Origin: Rhodocollybia butyracea
Lineage: Eukaryota > Basidiomycota > Agaricomycetes > Agaricales > Omphalotaceae
Length of the DNA: 64,000 bases
Reading direction: 5' to 3'
NCBI GenBank assembly: GCA_015501585.1
Contig: JADNRY010000008.1
Coordinates: forward strand, 310,001-374,000
Positions 33,722 to 45,760 of this stretch are shown here, in pieces. The notes below the pieces were generated by a model. It was not told the DNA's origin and searched no databases. It saw only the letters and a program-made list of their open reading frames with translations. Positions within the stretch are counted from its first letter, which is position 1; each line of letters starts with the position of its first letter. Made by a program: the position numbers and the translations under genes.

Positions 33722-36460
33722 ATGGCCGGGAAAACGCGCTCAAATAGCGCGTCTCAGTCTGTATCAGTAGGCTCTACAAAGACCAAGGCGTGTAACTGGC
33801 TCTATTCGTTCAAGTAAACTCGTTAAACCTCCAGTATCACAGAAACTTAGCCAGAGGAGCATTCTTGATCTTTTCCCCAAGAAACAAAAACCAGCATTGC
33901 CTGTTTCTGTAAATGGAGATGATATCTTAGAACAGAAAGAGAAAACTATTCAAGATGCGTCTCTGAACCTTGACGGCGTGTAATTCACCCACCATGATGT
34001 CTCTTCAATCTGACCTTATTTGTAGATGGCATTGAACTTGAAAAAGCTATGGCCTCATCATCCAACTCAAATCTTCCCCGTTTCATCTCACCCGAAATCC
34101 AGATTATAGATTCTCCTGCGAAAGCCACGGGTCTGTGGAAGGATGATCCTATTATTGTCGTAGAGTCTTCACCTGTCAAACAATCATATAAACGAGCGAA
34201 GGTAGCAGCTCCGCCCAAAGCAATTTACTCTATATTTGCTCCCCTCACAAACCGAGAGCCTTCTTTAGCACCTGTATCTCCCAAAAAAGATCGTGCTTCT
34301 CATCTTCAGGTAACCGTACCATTTCCAGTTAAATCAACCCAGCATGTTCGTGGTCCACAAACAACTTTTATTGCGCCACCGACCTATCTCCCTCCACGTA
34401 AACATGTTCCGTGTCCCTCCAACTTCTCGGTACCTCTTTCGTATATAATATCCTCTCCTCCGACGCAGGACCCCGCACATGATAGTGCAAATACGTTGCG
34501 GTTCGCAACGTCCAAATCTCGTGATGTTCGAGCTGCCCATCTCGCAAATATACCGACCGAGCACTTGCAATCTTATCCTGTTATTGCTCACCTAGTCGAA
34601 ATTGCAACCAAGGTACCGGAATCGACAAATGATGTTCACTCTGCTCATTCTCACCAACTATGGGCAGATAAATGGCATCCTCTGCATGCAGATCACGTTC
34701 TTGGGAACGAAAAGCAATCTGCTTTTCTTCGACACTGGCTCTGCGCATTGCAAGTTCAATCATCTACCGCTTCTGCACCGCCCGCAAGCATTGGAAAGGA
34801 AAGGAAGATCGAGAAGCGGGGAACGAAGCGTCGGAATGTGATCCGGGCGGTTGACAAGAGACCTGGAAGGAAGAGGCAACGGGTTGATTCTGACGATGAT
34901 GATGATAGTTGGATTGTTCACACAGATGAGATGGAGGAGGAGGAGGAATCTCCGCCTGCGGACTTGGACTTGGAAGAACCATCTACACGACGGAGGTTGT
35001 ATCGTCGTTCATCTTACGAAGCTCCTCCCTCCTTCCAGGATCGCCTGACAAACACCATCCTCCTCAGTGGCCCTCACAGCAGCGGGAAAACCACCGCCGT
35101 CTACGCCTGCGCCGAAGAACTAGGTTGGGAGGTCTTCGAAGTTTATCCAGGGGTGGGTAAACGGAGTGGAGTTAATTTAGACAATCTGGTTGGAGAAGTA
35201 GGCAAGAACCACCTTGTGCGAAAAACAAGACTTAAAAATGGAGACTCTGGGAATACTGACGGCTCGCTCAAATCAGCTTTTGCGCGGGCGAAGGCGGATG
35301 ATTACCGTCGACTTGGGGAAGAGTCTAATGAGTTGGAAGATGTCGATGTCGAGATACCTCGACAGTCGTTAATTCTCCTGGAAGAGGTGGATATCTTGTT
35401 CAAAGAAGATGTGAATTTTTGGAGTTCTCTGGTTAATCTGATCAAGGAATGTAAACGGCCTGTGATTTTGACTTGCAACGGTACGTCGTCTTTTGCAACG
35501 AGATACCCTAAGACTTATAAACATTCAACATCAGATATCTCTCTCGTTCCTGTGGCGGACCTTCCTTTACAGGACATACTGAATTTCCAACTCTGTTCCA
35601 CGCCTGTTGCTACTTCATTTCTACAGGTCCTGTCGTGTGCCGAGGGATACCTATTGGAACGGGACGTGGTATCTCAGCTTTATGAGAATTCCGGCACCCC
35701 TGACCTCCGTCGAGCTATCCACAACCTACAGCTTTGGTGTCCTGAGAATCCCCTGATATGTTCTCAAGACGACACGAAAAATAATGACATGTTATGGTCG
35801 GATACCAGTTCTATAGGTATGTCCTTCTGACAGTTTAAGGCTTACTATTTCAAACGATGTCGATAGACAGCAGACAAGCGGATTTGGTGGATTTGATATC
35901 CTTTGCTGATTGTTACCTTTCACGGCAACTAGAAGACACGCCAGAGGTGAGTGAGAAAATTTTAGGAAGACCTGTCATTCATAGGTGCTGTACAGGAATT
36001 GAGTATGAATGAGGGTGCTGCTGCAGATGACGTCTTAGGCTATCGCACAGTGCCAACCAATGGATCGACCTTTTTTAACGGACGGTTCGGGTACCATGAT
36101 CACGATGAGCTGATCATGTCAACGGCTCTATGGTTGTCGCGTGGTCCTCACGATAGGCCACGTCGACAGGCGTTGCTTCAGACTCGCGTGTCGCGGTATG
36201 ACGAGATGGTGAAAGAATTCGGAAATAACGTACTACGATCTCAGATTCGACGACCAGAGTTTGATTTGGACTATCTGCCTTGGATTCGAGAAATAGTGGC
36301 TGCGGAGGACAAGCAAGAAGCGGCTATGGGAACTGGAACTGGGAGGAGGACGAGGAACAGCCAAAGATATGTCCGAACGATAGAGCTGAGTGAGAATGCG
36401 CAGAAGGGATTGAATGCGACAGTGCTTGGATCTAGTTTGGTGAATCCGAATCAGGATTAA
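33722..36460 (+). CDS. ELG1: ELG1/ATAD5-type alternative RFC large subunit (PCNA unloader)
   Basis: Large subunit of the RFC-like complex that unloads PCNA after replication. The proposed start at 33722 (MAGKTRSNSASQS) is spliced to an exon with QRSILDLFPKK, a PIP-like motif. Then DDGIELEKAMASSSNSNLPR, HQLWADKWHPLHADHVLGNE (RFC box), a nuclear-localisation-like basic run (RAVDKRPGRKRQRV), acidic stretch, and the AAA+ core: Walker A ILLSGPHSSGKTTAVYACAE, LGWEVFEVYPGVGKRSGVNL, Walker B SLILLEEVDILFKEDVNFW (DE replaced by LLEEVD, typical of the ELG1 class) and KRPVILTCND. C-terminal helical parts follow: SCAEGYLLERDVVSQLYENS, LRRAIHNLQLWC. Stop TAA 36458-36460. The first two introns are uncertain; an ATG at 34049 is a fallback start. 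Confidence 0.85.
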
Positions 36461-36565
36461 TTACAATCACGTGGAGTGAAAGTGTACATATAGCAGTTCT
36501 ACTTGCAGTTTCTATCCACCGCACGCTCTTTTTTTCTTTTTTCTTTCCACTCTGCAAAGCTGGTC

Positions 36566-37889
36566 ATGGTAGAACATGAAGGGAGCCGCGCGGCAAACGC
36601 GACACAACCGTCGAAAACGAAATCGCCCTCGATGCCGCTTGCACCATTGGAATATCTTCAGCAGAATCAACGGAGGGGATCTATCACAGACCCTTCTTTG
36701 CACCATACGCCTGCACCAAGTTTGAACTTCTTCCGGCAACCGAGCGACAGTTCAGCTGGTCCCTCTTCATCATATGTGTTCGGAGACGCTACCGCTACCG
36801 CAAATGAGAATCCGGCTCTGAGAAAAATACTGCGTTCGCCTTCAATAGAAACGGAAAGTCCGGAAGGTGCGCCTGTTACTTTTTTTTGAATACATAGAAT
36901 ACTCAATAATTCCAAAAGCGCGCCCTGCGAAACGCAAGATGTCGTCAGATCGAGTATTAGAATTATCAGGGCCAGGAGTGAGTGGAAATGAGCAAGCCCC
37001 ACCGCCAAAACGACGAGGATCAGCCATTGACACATTTTCCTCACTATCGTTAAATGAGCAGAGAAGAAATTCTGTTCCAAACTGGAGGTACTCCGGGCCG
37101 TCCGGTGCCGGAATGGCTTTTGCATGGCCGCCTCCTCCTCAGCAAGAAACAAGCAACATGCAGCACAACGCAGATCCGATGCACATGATGCCACCAATAA
37201 ATTTCAACCCTGACCGTCGCATGTCCGTGCCAAATGCCTTGTCGTCATCATCGTCGTCGTCGTCGCCACCAGCGACGAGAGCCCTGCGTTCTCGCTCTAG
37301 ACCGCCATCGCGTCAGGCGCAGTCCGTTCCACCAGTAACTCAGGAAGAAGTAGAAGGATCTGCAGACCAAGAGGCACTATCGAGCAAAGGCGATTCTCGT
37401 TCGCCATATTCGCGATCTCCAGAACTCAGAGTCTCCCACAAGTTGGCAGAAAGAAAGAGAAGAAAAGAGATGAAGGATTTATTTGATGAGCTGCGAGATC
37501 AACTGCCTGCAGACAGAGGAATGAAGGCCAGTAAATGGGAGATTCTGAGCAAAGGTATGCAGATTACAATCGAAGGAATCGCTAATACTAACGCTATTCT
37601 AGCTATCGATTTCGTCAATCAGCTGAAACAGAGCCATCAGGATATGGCGAGAGAAATCGATATGCTGCGCCATGAACTAGATGCAGTGAGGCAGAATTCT
37701 GGGCTTCCTCCTTTTGCTGGTGTTGTGTACGGTCAAGGACCAATGGCAGCACCATATCCTTTACCACCTGGTGTTTTACACCCACAACATATTTCCTCTC
37801 CTCAGCCACAGCCTTCTCGTCCGGCTTCCTCGCAAAACATGTTTCCTCCTAACCAGGCTCCACAGAATGGGAATATCCCTGAATCATGA
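36566..37889 (+). CDS. bHLH transcription factor
   Basis: Nuclear DNA-binding protein. The start at 36566 gives MVEHEGSRAANATQPSKTKS. The N-terminal half is Ser/Pro-rich and low complexity. The bHLH domain spans an intron: basic region SHKLAERKRRKEMKDLFDEL (His, Glu and Arg in the E-box-contact positions, so CANNTG and probably CACGTG binding), RDQLPADRGMKASKWEILSK for helix 1 and loop, then AIDFVNQLKQSHQDMAREID for helix 2 with a short leucine-containing extension (MLRHELDAVRQ). The tail is Pro/Gln-rich, ending QNGNIPES at 37889. Two introns: about 36868-36922 and 37553-37601. Similar proteins occur widely in basidiomycetes without a firm functional name. It lies tandem to ELG1, about 100 bp downstream. 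Confidence 0.88.
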
Positions 37890-38012
37890 CCATATTGTTT
37901 CTCTTGTACTAGCCATGTCGTAGACCGACATTTAATAATATTTGTCCACAATAGAGATGAGAACAAAAGAAATCAATTTATTACCACATGGTCTACTTGA
38001 ACTAGAACTCCC

Positions 38013-40230
38013 ATGCCTCCGAAATCCAAAGCTGACATTTCCTTGCTCTTTCATCCGAAAAAGAAGAATGCCTCTCCAGTTAAATCAGTTTCGTCTCCCA
38101 AACCTTCTCCGCCAAAAACAGTCGCCACAGATGACGATGAAGCCGACATGCAGTTACCCGAAGGCCCTTTCCAGGAATTCAGAATCATGTCTTCAGCGCT
38201 CAACGGGTGGAAATACGACGTGATGAAGTTTGACTCGCGGAAAAGCATCGATATTCTACGCTGGCAGGGACCAATAAAGCTAAACAGAAAAGATTTGCGG
38301 AGAGAAGACCCTTCGCTGAGTGGAGTTGGCCAGGCTGTGCGCCCAATGCTTGGTCCTGATGGCCAACCAGTCATTGGCCCAGACGGAAAAACTGTAATGG
38401 TCGACAACGAAGGAAGACCAGTAACAGCTAATAGCGAAGCCTCGGGCAGCAGCAAAGGAAAAGGGTTGGCAGCTGCGAACGGAAAGAAAAAGTTTCAGAA
38501 AAAGACTCGCCAGGTGTTTATTGTGCCAGAGGAAATACGGAATTTGAGAAAGGAAGAGCGGTATCCCTGGGTCATCGAGGATGCTTCAGGTCAGGAAGTT
38601 TGGACTGCTCAGCTCGACGATCTGGGCAAGGCAGAGACGCACGCGTTCTTTATGCCTGCTGCCAATGACGTTTTCAAGTTTGTTCCCTCACATCGTTATT
38701 ACAAGTTTCAGAAAAAGCTTAAACACGACTTGCCGACGGATACAACGTCTGTGGAATCTGCTGTACGTTTGATAAGATACGTTTGTATATACTGACTCTG
38801 ACCGCCCAGCTCGTTAGTATCTGAAAAGCTTGAAACGGGATCCGTCGACTTGGTTACATCAACGAAATGGCAAAGGTCCATCAGCTGCTACCGCTGCTAT
38901 GTTCAAGGCTGAGGCCGAGGGAGGACAAGCGATTGTTGGTGGCTCTGGTTCGCTCGTGCATCAGACTCAACAGAGTCTTGGACCAGGTGGACGCAAGCTC
39001 AAAACAGTCGATAGTGGGGCAGACAACTTGTTTGGTGATGATGACGAAGACGATGGCGGTGCTGCGAAACGACGGGCGAAAGAGTATGGTGGTGAAGGGG
39101 ACATGGATGAAGTGGTGTACGAGGAAGACTTTGCTGACGATGAAGAAAAGATGGAGGTGGAAGATTCGAATGACCAAGAAGCCAAGGAGCTTGAGGTATT
39201 GATCCTTGTTCCATCACTGTGTGATGCTAACGCTGTTCATATCAGGAACGGTTAAAGAAGGAATACAAAAACGCTAACAAGACCCATGAGGGTTACATTG
39301 ACGAGTCTGAAGAGGAAGATGACAATCCTGGAATGTCAAAACAAGCAAAGAGAATGCAGAAAATGCTGCGATCTAGAGAAGGAAATAATGTGTACGACAG
39401 TGAGGAAGAAGAGAATAATCCTTATGCGTCATCTGTGAGTGTCGAAATCGATGTATGTCAAACGAAATCTGAATCTATCACAGCAAGAGGAAGAAGAAGA
39501 GGAAGAAGAGCCTATTACTGCAACCGGACCCGCAGTTCAGCCTCAGCAGTCGCAGACCAAAACAGAATCACCTCCTGAGTCACAACCTTCCGACGCGGGC
39601 TCAGCAGTCACAGTTAATGGAACCACCGGTGAATCCCGTGCTACCTCTCCTATACCCGGACTTGGCGGACACTCCGTAGTCGCGAAACGCGCCACTAGTC
39701 CTAAAGTCCCGTCGATCAAACTCAAATCGGCCAACGGCAGTCGTAGCGGGAGCCCTCTCGCCAATACCAGTCGTGCAAGTAGCCCAGTCTCTCCCACATC
39801 AGGAGCGCCGGGTAGCAAAGCAACTAGCCCCATAACGACAAACGGTCTTCCAAACGGACAATCTTCACCCCAGTCCAAAAAACGCAAAGCCGAAGACTCA
39901 TCTCCAGGCTCTCCCACGTCACCAACCTCTCCCGCATCCAATGGTCCCTCAAAGCCAAAGAAGCGAAAAGCACAACCAAGCGCGGTAGCAGTACCCAGTG
40001 GACCTTTAGAAGATCGCTTATTAATCGAATGGTTGAAGAACACACCCACAGCGAACGCTTCGACGAGGGAGTGTATACAGTATTTCACTCCTTATCTCAC
40101 AGACGACGAGAAGAAGGCTAAATTTACGGTGCTCGTGAAGGAGATTGCGCAGTTGAAGAATGGAGTGTTGGTGCTGAGGCCTGCGTACAGGGATGCTAGT
40201 AGGGCTGGAACACCGACACCGAGGCAGTAG
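38013..40230 (+). CDS. TFG1: Transcription initiation factor TFIIF alpha subunit (RAP74/TFG1)
   Basis: General RNA polymerase II factor that binds Pol II with TFIIF beta. The ATG at 38013 gives MPPKSKADISLLFHPKKKNA. The N-terminal dimerisation domain includes PEGPFQEFRIMSSALNGWKY, DVMKFDSRKSIDILRWQGPI, EEIRNLRKEERYPWVIEDAS, THAFFMPAANDVFKFVPSHR and WYKF-like YYKFQKKLKH. An acidic/basic charged middle follows (38990-39480), then a Ser/Pro-rich linker with many SP sites (39580-39960). The C-terminal winged helix is LEDRLLIEWLKNTPTANAST, RECIQYFTPYLTDDEKKAKF, IAQLKNGVLVLRPAYR. Stop at 40228-40230. Introns near 38763-38818, 39196-39245 and 39435-39481. Domain order and length match fungal TFG1. 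Confidence 0.93.
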
Positions 40231-40417
40231 GTTGTGTCCTGGGTTGTTTCTCGGACCTTATAGTGTATGTATTGCTACAGTTACAGCTGCAGGAATTCTA
40301 CGTGCTTTACTCGTTTAACGCTCGGCTCGATCCGGCCCGTGCGACGTTAGGGGCTAAGCATAAAAGATCGCCAAGCGACAGAGTGTCCAATCTAACCCTT
40401 TTCCCTTCCTTACCACC

Positions 40418-42005
40418 ATGTTCCTTTCTTTTCTACCCGCCGCCTTTATTCTATGTTCAGTATTCGCCCGTCCAGCTGTTTCAAAGTCCATCGCCCAAGA
40501 TCTTCATGAGCGTCACGAAGACACAAACAACCAGCGTCTTCCTGCCTCCGAATGGTACCACCCTAGAGACCATTTCGCTCGTCAGCTTTTCCGACGTGAC
40601 ACCACTACAGATGCTGCTACTTACCCTGAAGTTGGTTCACCATGCAAGTATGCTTAATCAACTCGCTCTTCGCGTCGTTGACATTCTATCTCCTATCTAG
40701 CATGGTCAGCGGCGTATCCTCAGTCTACACCCGACACCTCACAGCTTCCTGCCAAGTGGACTGCTGCGTTGCAAAGTGCGATGGCTGCTGGAAAAATTCC
40801 TAATATTCCTCAGTCGACTTCTCCCTCGCCCAATACCAACCCCGTGTACCCCGATGGATACGATCCGACGACCCTACCCGTATGCTCTGGGACTTACAAG
40901 TGTAAAATTGCCACCGATACTTGGGATGCGCCCGATAATTGTCTTGGTGTAGGTTTTGATGATGGTCCTACACCTGTATGCGTCTTTTTCTTTGTAATTT
41001 CTCGTTCGAGAACTAACTCCACTTTAGGCGAGTCCCCCCTTGCTCGATTTCCTCCAGTCGAATAATCAAACCGCCACTCACTTTATGATCGGTACGAACA
41101 TTATCGCTAACCACGAATCTTTCACTCGATCAGTTCTTCTGGGTAATGATATCGCTGTTCATACGTGGACACATCCATATATGACGACATTAAGCAACGA
41201 GGACGTTTTGGCTCAGCTTGGTTGGACTATGCAGGTGATCCACGATTCCACCGGAGGGCGTGTCCCGAGATTTTGGAGACCGCCTTATGGAGATACTGAT
41301 GCGAGAGTCAGCGCGATTGCCAGGGAGGTATTCGGGATGGACGCCATCATTTGGAACCAAGAGTAGGCTTCTCGTTTGCGTGGATGGGTTTGATTTTCTG
41401 ATATTTTGTTTTCGTTCTTTAGCACGGAGGATTGGAGTTTGACCACGGGTGGGACAACCCTAGAAGCTATCAGTTCATCGATGAACACTTGGCTTACTGG
41501 TACGCTCCTAGTCTCACTCACGTTAACATGTATCACTAATGTATTGAACAGGACCCAAGAGTCCGGGTCTCATCATCCTCGAACACGAACTCTCCGATCA
41601 GTCTGTTCAGGCATTCAAATCTGCTTATCCTGTAATGAAGTCAAATAACTGGAAACTCGTCTCTGTCGCTCAACTTGTCGGAGAGCACGGTCCCTATCAG
41701 AACGCACTCAGCATTAATAAAGGAAACGTTGCAACCGCCGATATCATTGATAGCAAATTGATGTCGATGAACACGAGCGCTTCTACTTCAATGTCTACCT
41801 CGACAACGACATCATCTTCGTAAGTGTTCAAGGTTTCTCCAAACATACATTTCTAATTTTTTCTCTCTACAGCTCTCCGAATAGTACATCATCCTCCGCT
41901 TCGGACAACACTGCGCCTAAGAATTCCGCCTCTTTATCTTGGGACGGAATGACCGTCCGAACATTCGCAGTGTACTGCGCTGTCGTATGCGCTTGCTTCA
42001 TCTGA
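40418..42005 (+). CDS. Chitin deacetylase, secreted and probably GPI-anchored (carbohydrate esterase family 4)
   Basis: Removes N-acetyl groups from chitin to make chitosan in the cell wall. A TATA-like CATAAAAG lies about 55 nt before the ATG at 40418. The protein starts with a signal peptide (MFLSFLPAAFILCSVFARPA), then a pro-region. The NodB-type domain follows: CLGVGFDDGPTP (motif 1, catalytic Asp and metal Asp), LGNDIAVHTWTHPYMTTL (motif 2, HxxxH metal site), VPRFWRPPYGDTDARVSAIA (motif 3), DAIIWNQDTEDWSL (motif 4) and GLIILEHELSDQSV (motif 5, His). A Ser/Thr-rich stalk (MNTSASTSMSTSTTTSSS) and a hydrophobic end (TFAVYCAVVCACFI) indicate GPI attachment. All catalytic motifs are intact. 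Six introns. Stop TGA 42003-42005. Confidence 0.94.
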
Positions 42006-43403
42006 TCTTGGAGTAATAGACTCGATGCTACTCTACGTCCCTCGTTTGCACCACGCTCGCTTAAGTTCCCAATTTTTTCATCACGATACATTTACTCGAT
42101 TCGTTGCATCTCTAGTCTATTCACTCTCTAATCTAATTTTGCTAGATTCATCTGAACTCTTTACTAGGCTATTTCATAGGATCTTGGTTCATTAATCGGT
42201 TGTGTACCCTGTCTACTACTACTACATACTATCATCTTTATTCTGGTATTTTCACATTTTTTTTGTACAGTATGTGGTTTCTTCTTTAACGACTTATGAT
42301 GTTCATGCACAATTCATACGATTAACGGATGGAGGTCGATATCGCCAGCTTTGACTCAAATTTGATATCAAGTGAAATTCGATCAATAACTGGCAGAATT
42401 GGGTTAGGGCTATGTAGTAAGGAACGGGATTCACTGTCACAAGATCTTCTGCATACTCCATCATAGATATATATCACTTTTACCACCATTTTCCTTGTAA
42501 ATTATTCTATCATTATTTTAGCACTTTCCGTGGACCTCTGTGTTCTACATTATCTTTGCTTCTGACATGTAAAGTAATGGTTCAAGAGATAACACGCTCA
42601 TCTCTTCCGTTTCAGCCAAATCCGCATATCCAGTTCTACAACCGGCGTGTCCGAGACCGTCAACTTTTACTGCTGGTGTACCCTATTCCCAATATGAGTT
42701 GCTCAGAGTCACACCACTCCGTCGAGAGAGTCCATTGACTCAGAAGTGTACTGGAAGAAAGAAGCTCCACACGGTCGGCAGCAACGCACTAAGTTGGCTT
42801 TCACAATTTCACGCGCTTCTCCAGTACCAATGTTGCTCGCGTCGGGATTCGGGGTCCGCCCCCAGAATCATCCTCTCAATCATTGATCCTCATTCACTAT
42901 GTTCGCGCTATATTCCTCGAAGCCACACCCATTGACTTCCTCTTTGAGCGCATACAAAAGCACAGGCTTCGTGACCAGCGCCTCAACTTCGACCCAGTCT
43001 ATCGCCTAGGTACAATGTCCCCTTCTACTCTTCCCGTATTAGAACTCGAGTACAACTGGTACAAAGAGAACAGTGATAGGATAAGAAGCTAAATAATACA
43101 AGTCCACTTGTGTACATACCTGGTACGAAGAGAACAGTGATAGGGGTTCACTTCGGGCCAGGGTGCTAACTAAGCGAGGTGTATATGTCTTAAGTCCATA
43201 TAAGCCATGAGTCCGTATAGGGTAACACTTGGTCAATAATCGATAGCGCCGGTGAACGGCAGGGCCCGCTACCTCTGGAAGCAAACACTCTTTGATAACC
43301 CAGGAGACTTGTTGTCTCAGCTGATAACTACAGTCAATTAATGCCGACTGCTCAGAGTACAACCATTTGGAGAACACATTCTCAATTTTTATTTACGCAT
43401 AAT
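42006..43403. other. Gene-poor region after the chitin deacetylase; start of the accessory island
   Basis: About 1.4 kb without a supported gene. It contains a near-identical 24-nt direct repeat (TGGTACRAAGAGAACAGTGA plus TAGG) at 43057-43080 and 43121-43144. Short frames occur at 42600-43090, but none carries a recognisable domain. Confidence 0.4.
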
Positions 43404-44114
43404 TTAACAACGGGGCACAGAACGTTTTGGAGGGTTAACAGAACCAGAAAACTCATCGGTAGGTACTATAAGCAATATTTGAGCAAGATGTTTCTTAATG
43501 GTGCTAAGAATTTGTTGACGGAGGTGTTCGCGCTTGAATGTATCTTTTATATGCAACGCCCTGCCAATTTCTAGAAGTGAATCAGTAGAAAATTCCTTCG
43601 CTTTGGCATTCAATATGACACCAAAAGCTGCATTGATGAGCTCACGCCTAGTGTTGAAATCAGCGGAAAATGCATTGCAAGCACCGTACGTATGGCCATT
43701 AAGACAAAACCTGTGGAGCAGATGATATACAAGTACATTCCGACACTGCCAGGTTGAAGCCGTGGGTATTGATGCCATGTAACAAGGCATAACGTTGCAA
43801 CAAAGGTAGGGAAGATGAGATCGAAGACCAGATTCAGCATGACCAAGGAAAGAACGTTCAAGATACAAATGGGAAGTTGGTGGTTTAGGCAATACAGGAG
43901 TCGATGGTACAAACATTGAAGGACCAGCTAATGGGGACAGGCTGTCGTCGAATGGTATTGCAGAATCTTCATGTTTAACATACGAAACGGGAGTTGGTGC
44001 GCTAGGTAATACAGAGCTTGAAGGTACAAACGACGGACCAGCTAACGACCGCAAGCTATCATTGAACGGTATTGCAGCATGAACATGTTTATAAGCTAAA
44101 TGCCTGTAATCCAT
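43404..44114 (-). CDS. Uncharacterised 236-aa ORF, possibly transposon-derived
   Basis: A single unspliced frame begins at the ATG 44112-44114 (MDYRHLAYKHVHAAIPFNDS) and ends at 43404. The N-terminal third has two imperfect copies of a Pro/Ser repeat (IPFNDSLRSLAGPS... and IPFDDSLSPLAGPSMFVPS). A Cys-containing middle follows, then a helical basic end (LLEIGRALHIKDTFKREHLR, QQILSTIKKH). I do not recognise the family. Lack of introns, position in a repeat-rich island and composition unlike neighbouring genes suggest an accessory ORF of a transposable element or a degraded gene. It may not be expressed. Confidence 0.35.
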   Translation of the reverse strand: MDYRHLAYKHVHAAIPFNDSLRSLAGPSFVPSSSVLPSAPTPVSYVKHEDSAIPFDDSLSPLAGPSMFVPSTPVLPKPPTSHLYLERSFLGHAESGLRSHLPYLCCNVMPCYMASIPTASTWQCRNVLVYHLLHRFCLNGHTYGACNAFSADFNTRRELINAAFGVILNAKAKEFSTDSLLEIGRALHIKDTFKREHLRQQILSTIKKHLAQILLIVPTDEFSGSVNPPKRSVPRC

Positions 44115-44777
44115 GCTTGCAGTATGTGCATGGGTTTCAGTTGCAGCTTGGGGAAAATCAGGTGACCCACCTAAGGAAATTTGTGAGGACAGACGAGTGG
44201 GAATTGAGAAATGTAATACCGTGCGCCGAGGTAGAGTGGTTGCTGGCCTAGGTTATCACCAGAAGTTAAAGCAATACCTACAACGGAAAAAGAACAAACC
44301 TGAGCAGACACATTGACGACTTGCTCCCCTGAACGGGACACAGAGTCGGACGGTGAATAGCGTCAAAACCTTGAGAAGACTGAGTGTGCGAAACTTAACG
44401 TTTAACAACGCCTGCTCACCTGGCAAAGGAAATAAAACAGGGGTAATCGGAGGTTCAATGTTACTATTAGCAGAACTTGGGCTGAGTTGGGGTATGCACG
44501 GATGAGCTCAACAGCCGCAGACGAAGATTTAAGCAAATCGGAACCCAGAATCACATCGATACTGGGCGGACATTCGGATACCTGAAAGTGATGCGGAAAA
44601 GAATGAGAACAGTGAGGAGCGGAAAACGTGAGGCACTCAGAACATGCTTAGGGACATGCTGAGCCAAGTCGGGGAAAGAAAGACAGCGAGAGACACGAAT
44701 ACAGAACGTCAGGGCTATAGACTGCACTGAGTACGACATTGCGTATGGAAACCTGCATGAGGAAAGGTAAAGGAAGT

Positions 44778-44846
44778 ATCGCAATCGAGAGTTAGTTGCC
44801 CTAAAATTTGACTTTGCCGATCATCGGCTCAGGGTTGACGGTGATC
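44778..44846 (-). repeat. Dispersed repeat, copy A (inverted relative to copy B at 47185)
   Basis: About 69 nt nearly identical to the reverse complement of 47185-47253. Shared core GATCACCGTCAACCCTGAGC followed by CGATGATCGGCAAAGTCAA and GGGCAACTAACTCTCGATTG. Flanks differ. Likely relics of one transposon family; downstream minus-strand sequence has an aspartyl-protease-like frame (SIDVILGSDLLKSSSAAVEL), suggesting a retroelement origin. Confidence 0.6.
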
Positions 44847-45158
44847 GTTTCCAAACTTCCCGGAGGCCCCCGGAAATTATTTATGTATTGAGAAAAGGGA
44901 AATGTAGACTTGGATAACACAGTAAGCGAAGACAAAATTCATAGTCTGTCTTTAGGAATTAGACCTCAAATCTCAGCTCTTGGTACGGAGTTAGCATACT
45001 TGAGGTTGCATCAGGGTGCACGGGATGCCGCTTTCCAGCACTATCCAGCGCTGGGGGCCGCTGGAAACGGCTGTACAGTGCCTGATAACAGCGCCAGCTT
45101 GTCCATGTTTTGCTGATGCCCTTCCGGCCATAACCATTAAAACACAAGCATAAGTAGC

Positions 45159-45760
45159 TAGTGTTGTGCCGGCTGGGGCCCGGCTCAGAAGCCCCGGCTA
45201 CGGCTCAAAAGCCCCGGCCAAGGCTCGTCAAAAATCTGAGCCGGGCCCTAGCCCCCACGAAGGGCCGGCTCAAAGCCGGCTCAGGCTCAGGCCGGGGCCC
45301 AAGCGCTAAAGAGACATGTCTTGAGGCGCTAAGCTCCCTGTCCTCGGTGGACTCTACACCATGATACTTTTGGCTTTCTGGTTGCTTTCTGAGTGTGTGC
45401 AGGTTATACACGCTGCTTTTTGAGATGATTTGGATCTGTAAGGCCAATGCAATACATTCATCAGATAGGTGGAACAAATTGTTTGACACTAATGGAGCCT
45501 TTTTTCAGCCTGGTTAATATCTCTGGAAACCATGAGTGTAAAATTGGGCATAAGTGATGATACATGTAGTGTAATTTTTGGTGTGCTGCTCTATGCTTCA
45601 TTAAGCGCTGAGCTCCGGCTCAGGCCCCGGCCCAGGGCTTTGAGAATTCTGAGCCGGGCCTTGAGCCCCCTGAGCCCTATGACGGCTGGGGCCAGGCTAG
45701 GCTCAAAGACGGCCGGCTTTGGGGGCTCAACGGCCCTGAGCCGTAGCCGGCACATCACTA
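45159..45760. mobile_element. 602-bp hAT-type MITE with 8-bp target-site duplication
   Basis: Terminal inverted repeats TAGTGTTGTGCCGGC (left) and TAGTGATGTGCCGGC (right, reverse complement) match 14 of 15. Both ends continue as about 150 nt of very GC-rich sequence built from GGCTC, CCCCGG and GAGCC words (45165-45310 and 45604-45755), around an AT-rich core without an ORF. It is flanked by a perfect 8-bp duplication TAAGTAGC (45151-45158 and 45761-45768). Eight-bp duplication and TAGNG termini are hAT features. No transposase inside, so it depends on one elsewhere. Confidence 0.88.

Noticed and set aside
39543..40088. 181-codon minus-strand frame over TFG1
   Set aside because: Antisense shadow of the Ser/Pro-rich TFIIF alpha linker.
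44462..44784. Complete LTR retrotransposon in the island
   Set aside because: A protease-like fragment (DVILGSDLL) is suggestive, but no matching LTR pair, primer-binding site or reverse transcriptase could be found by eye.
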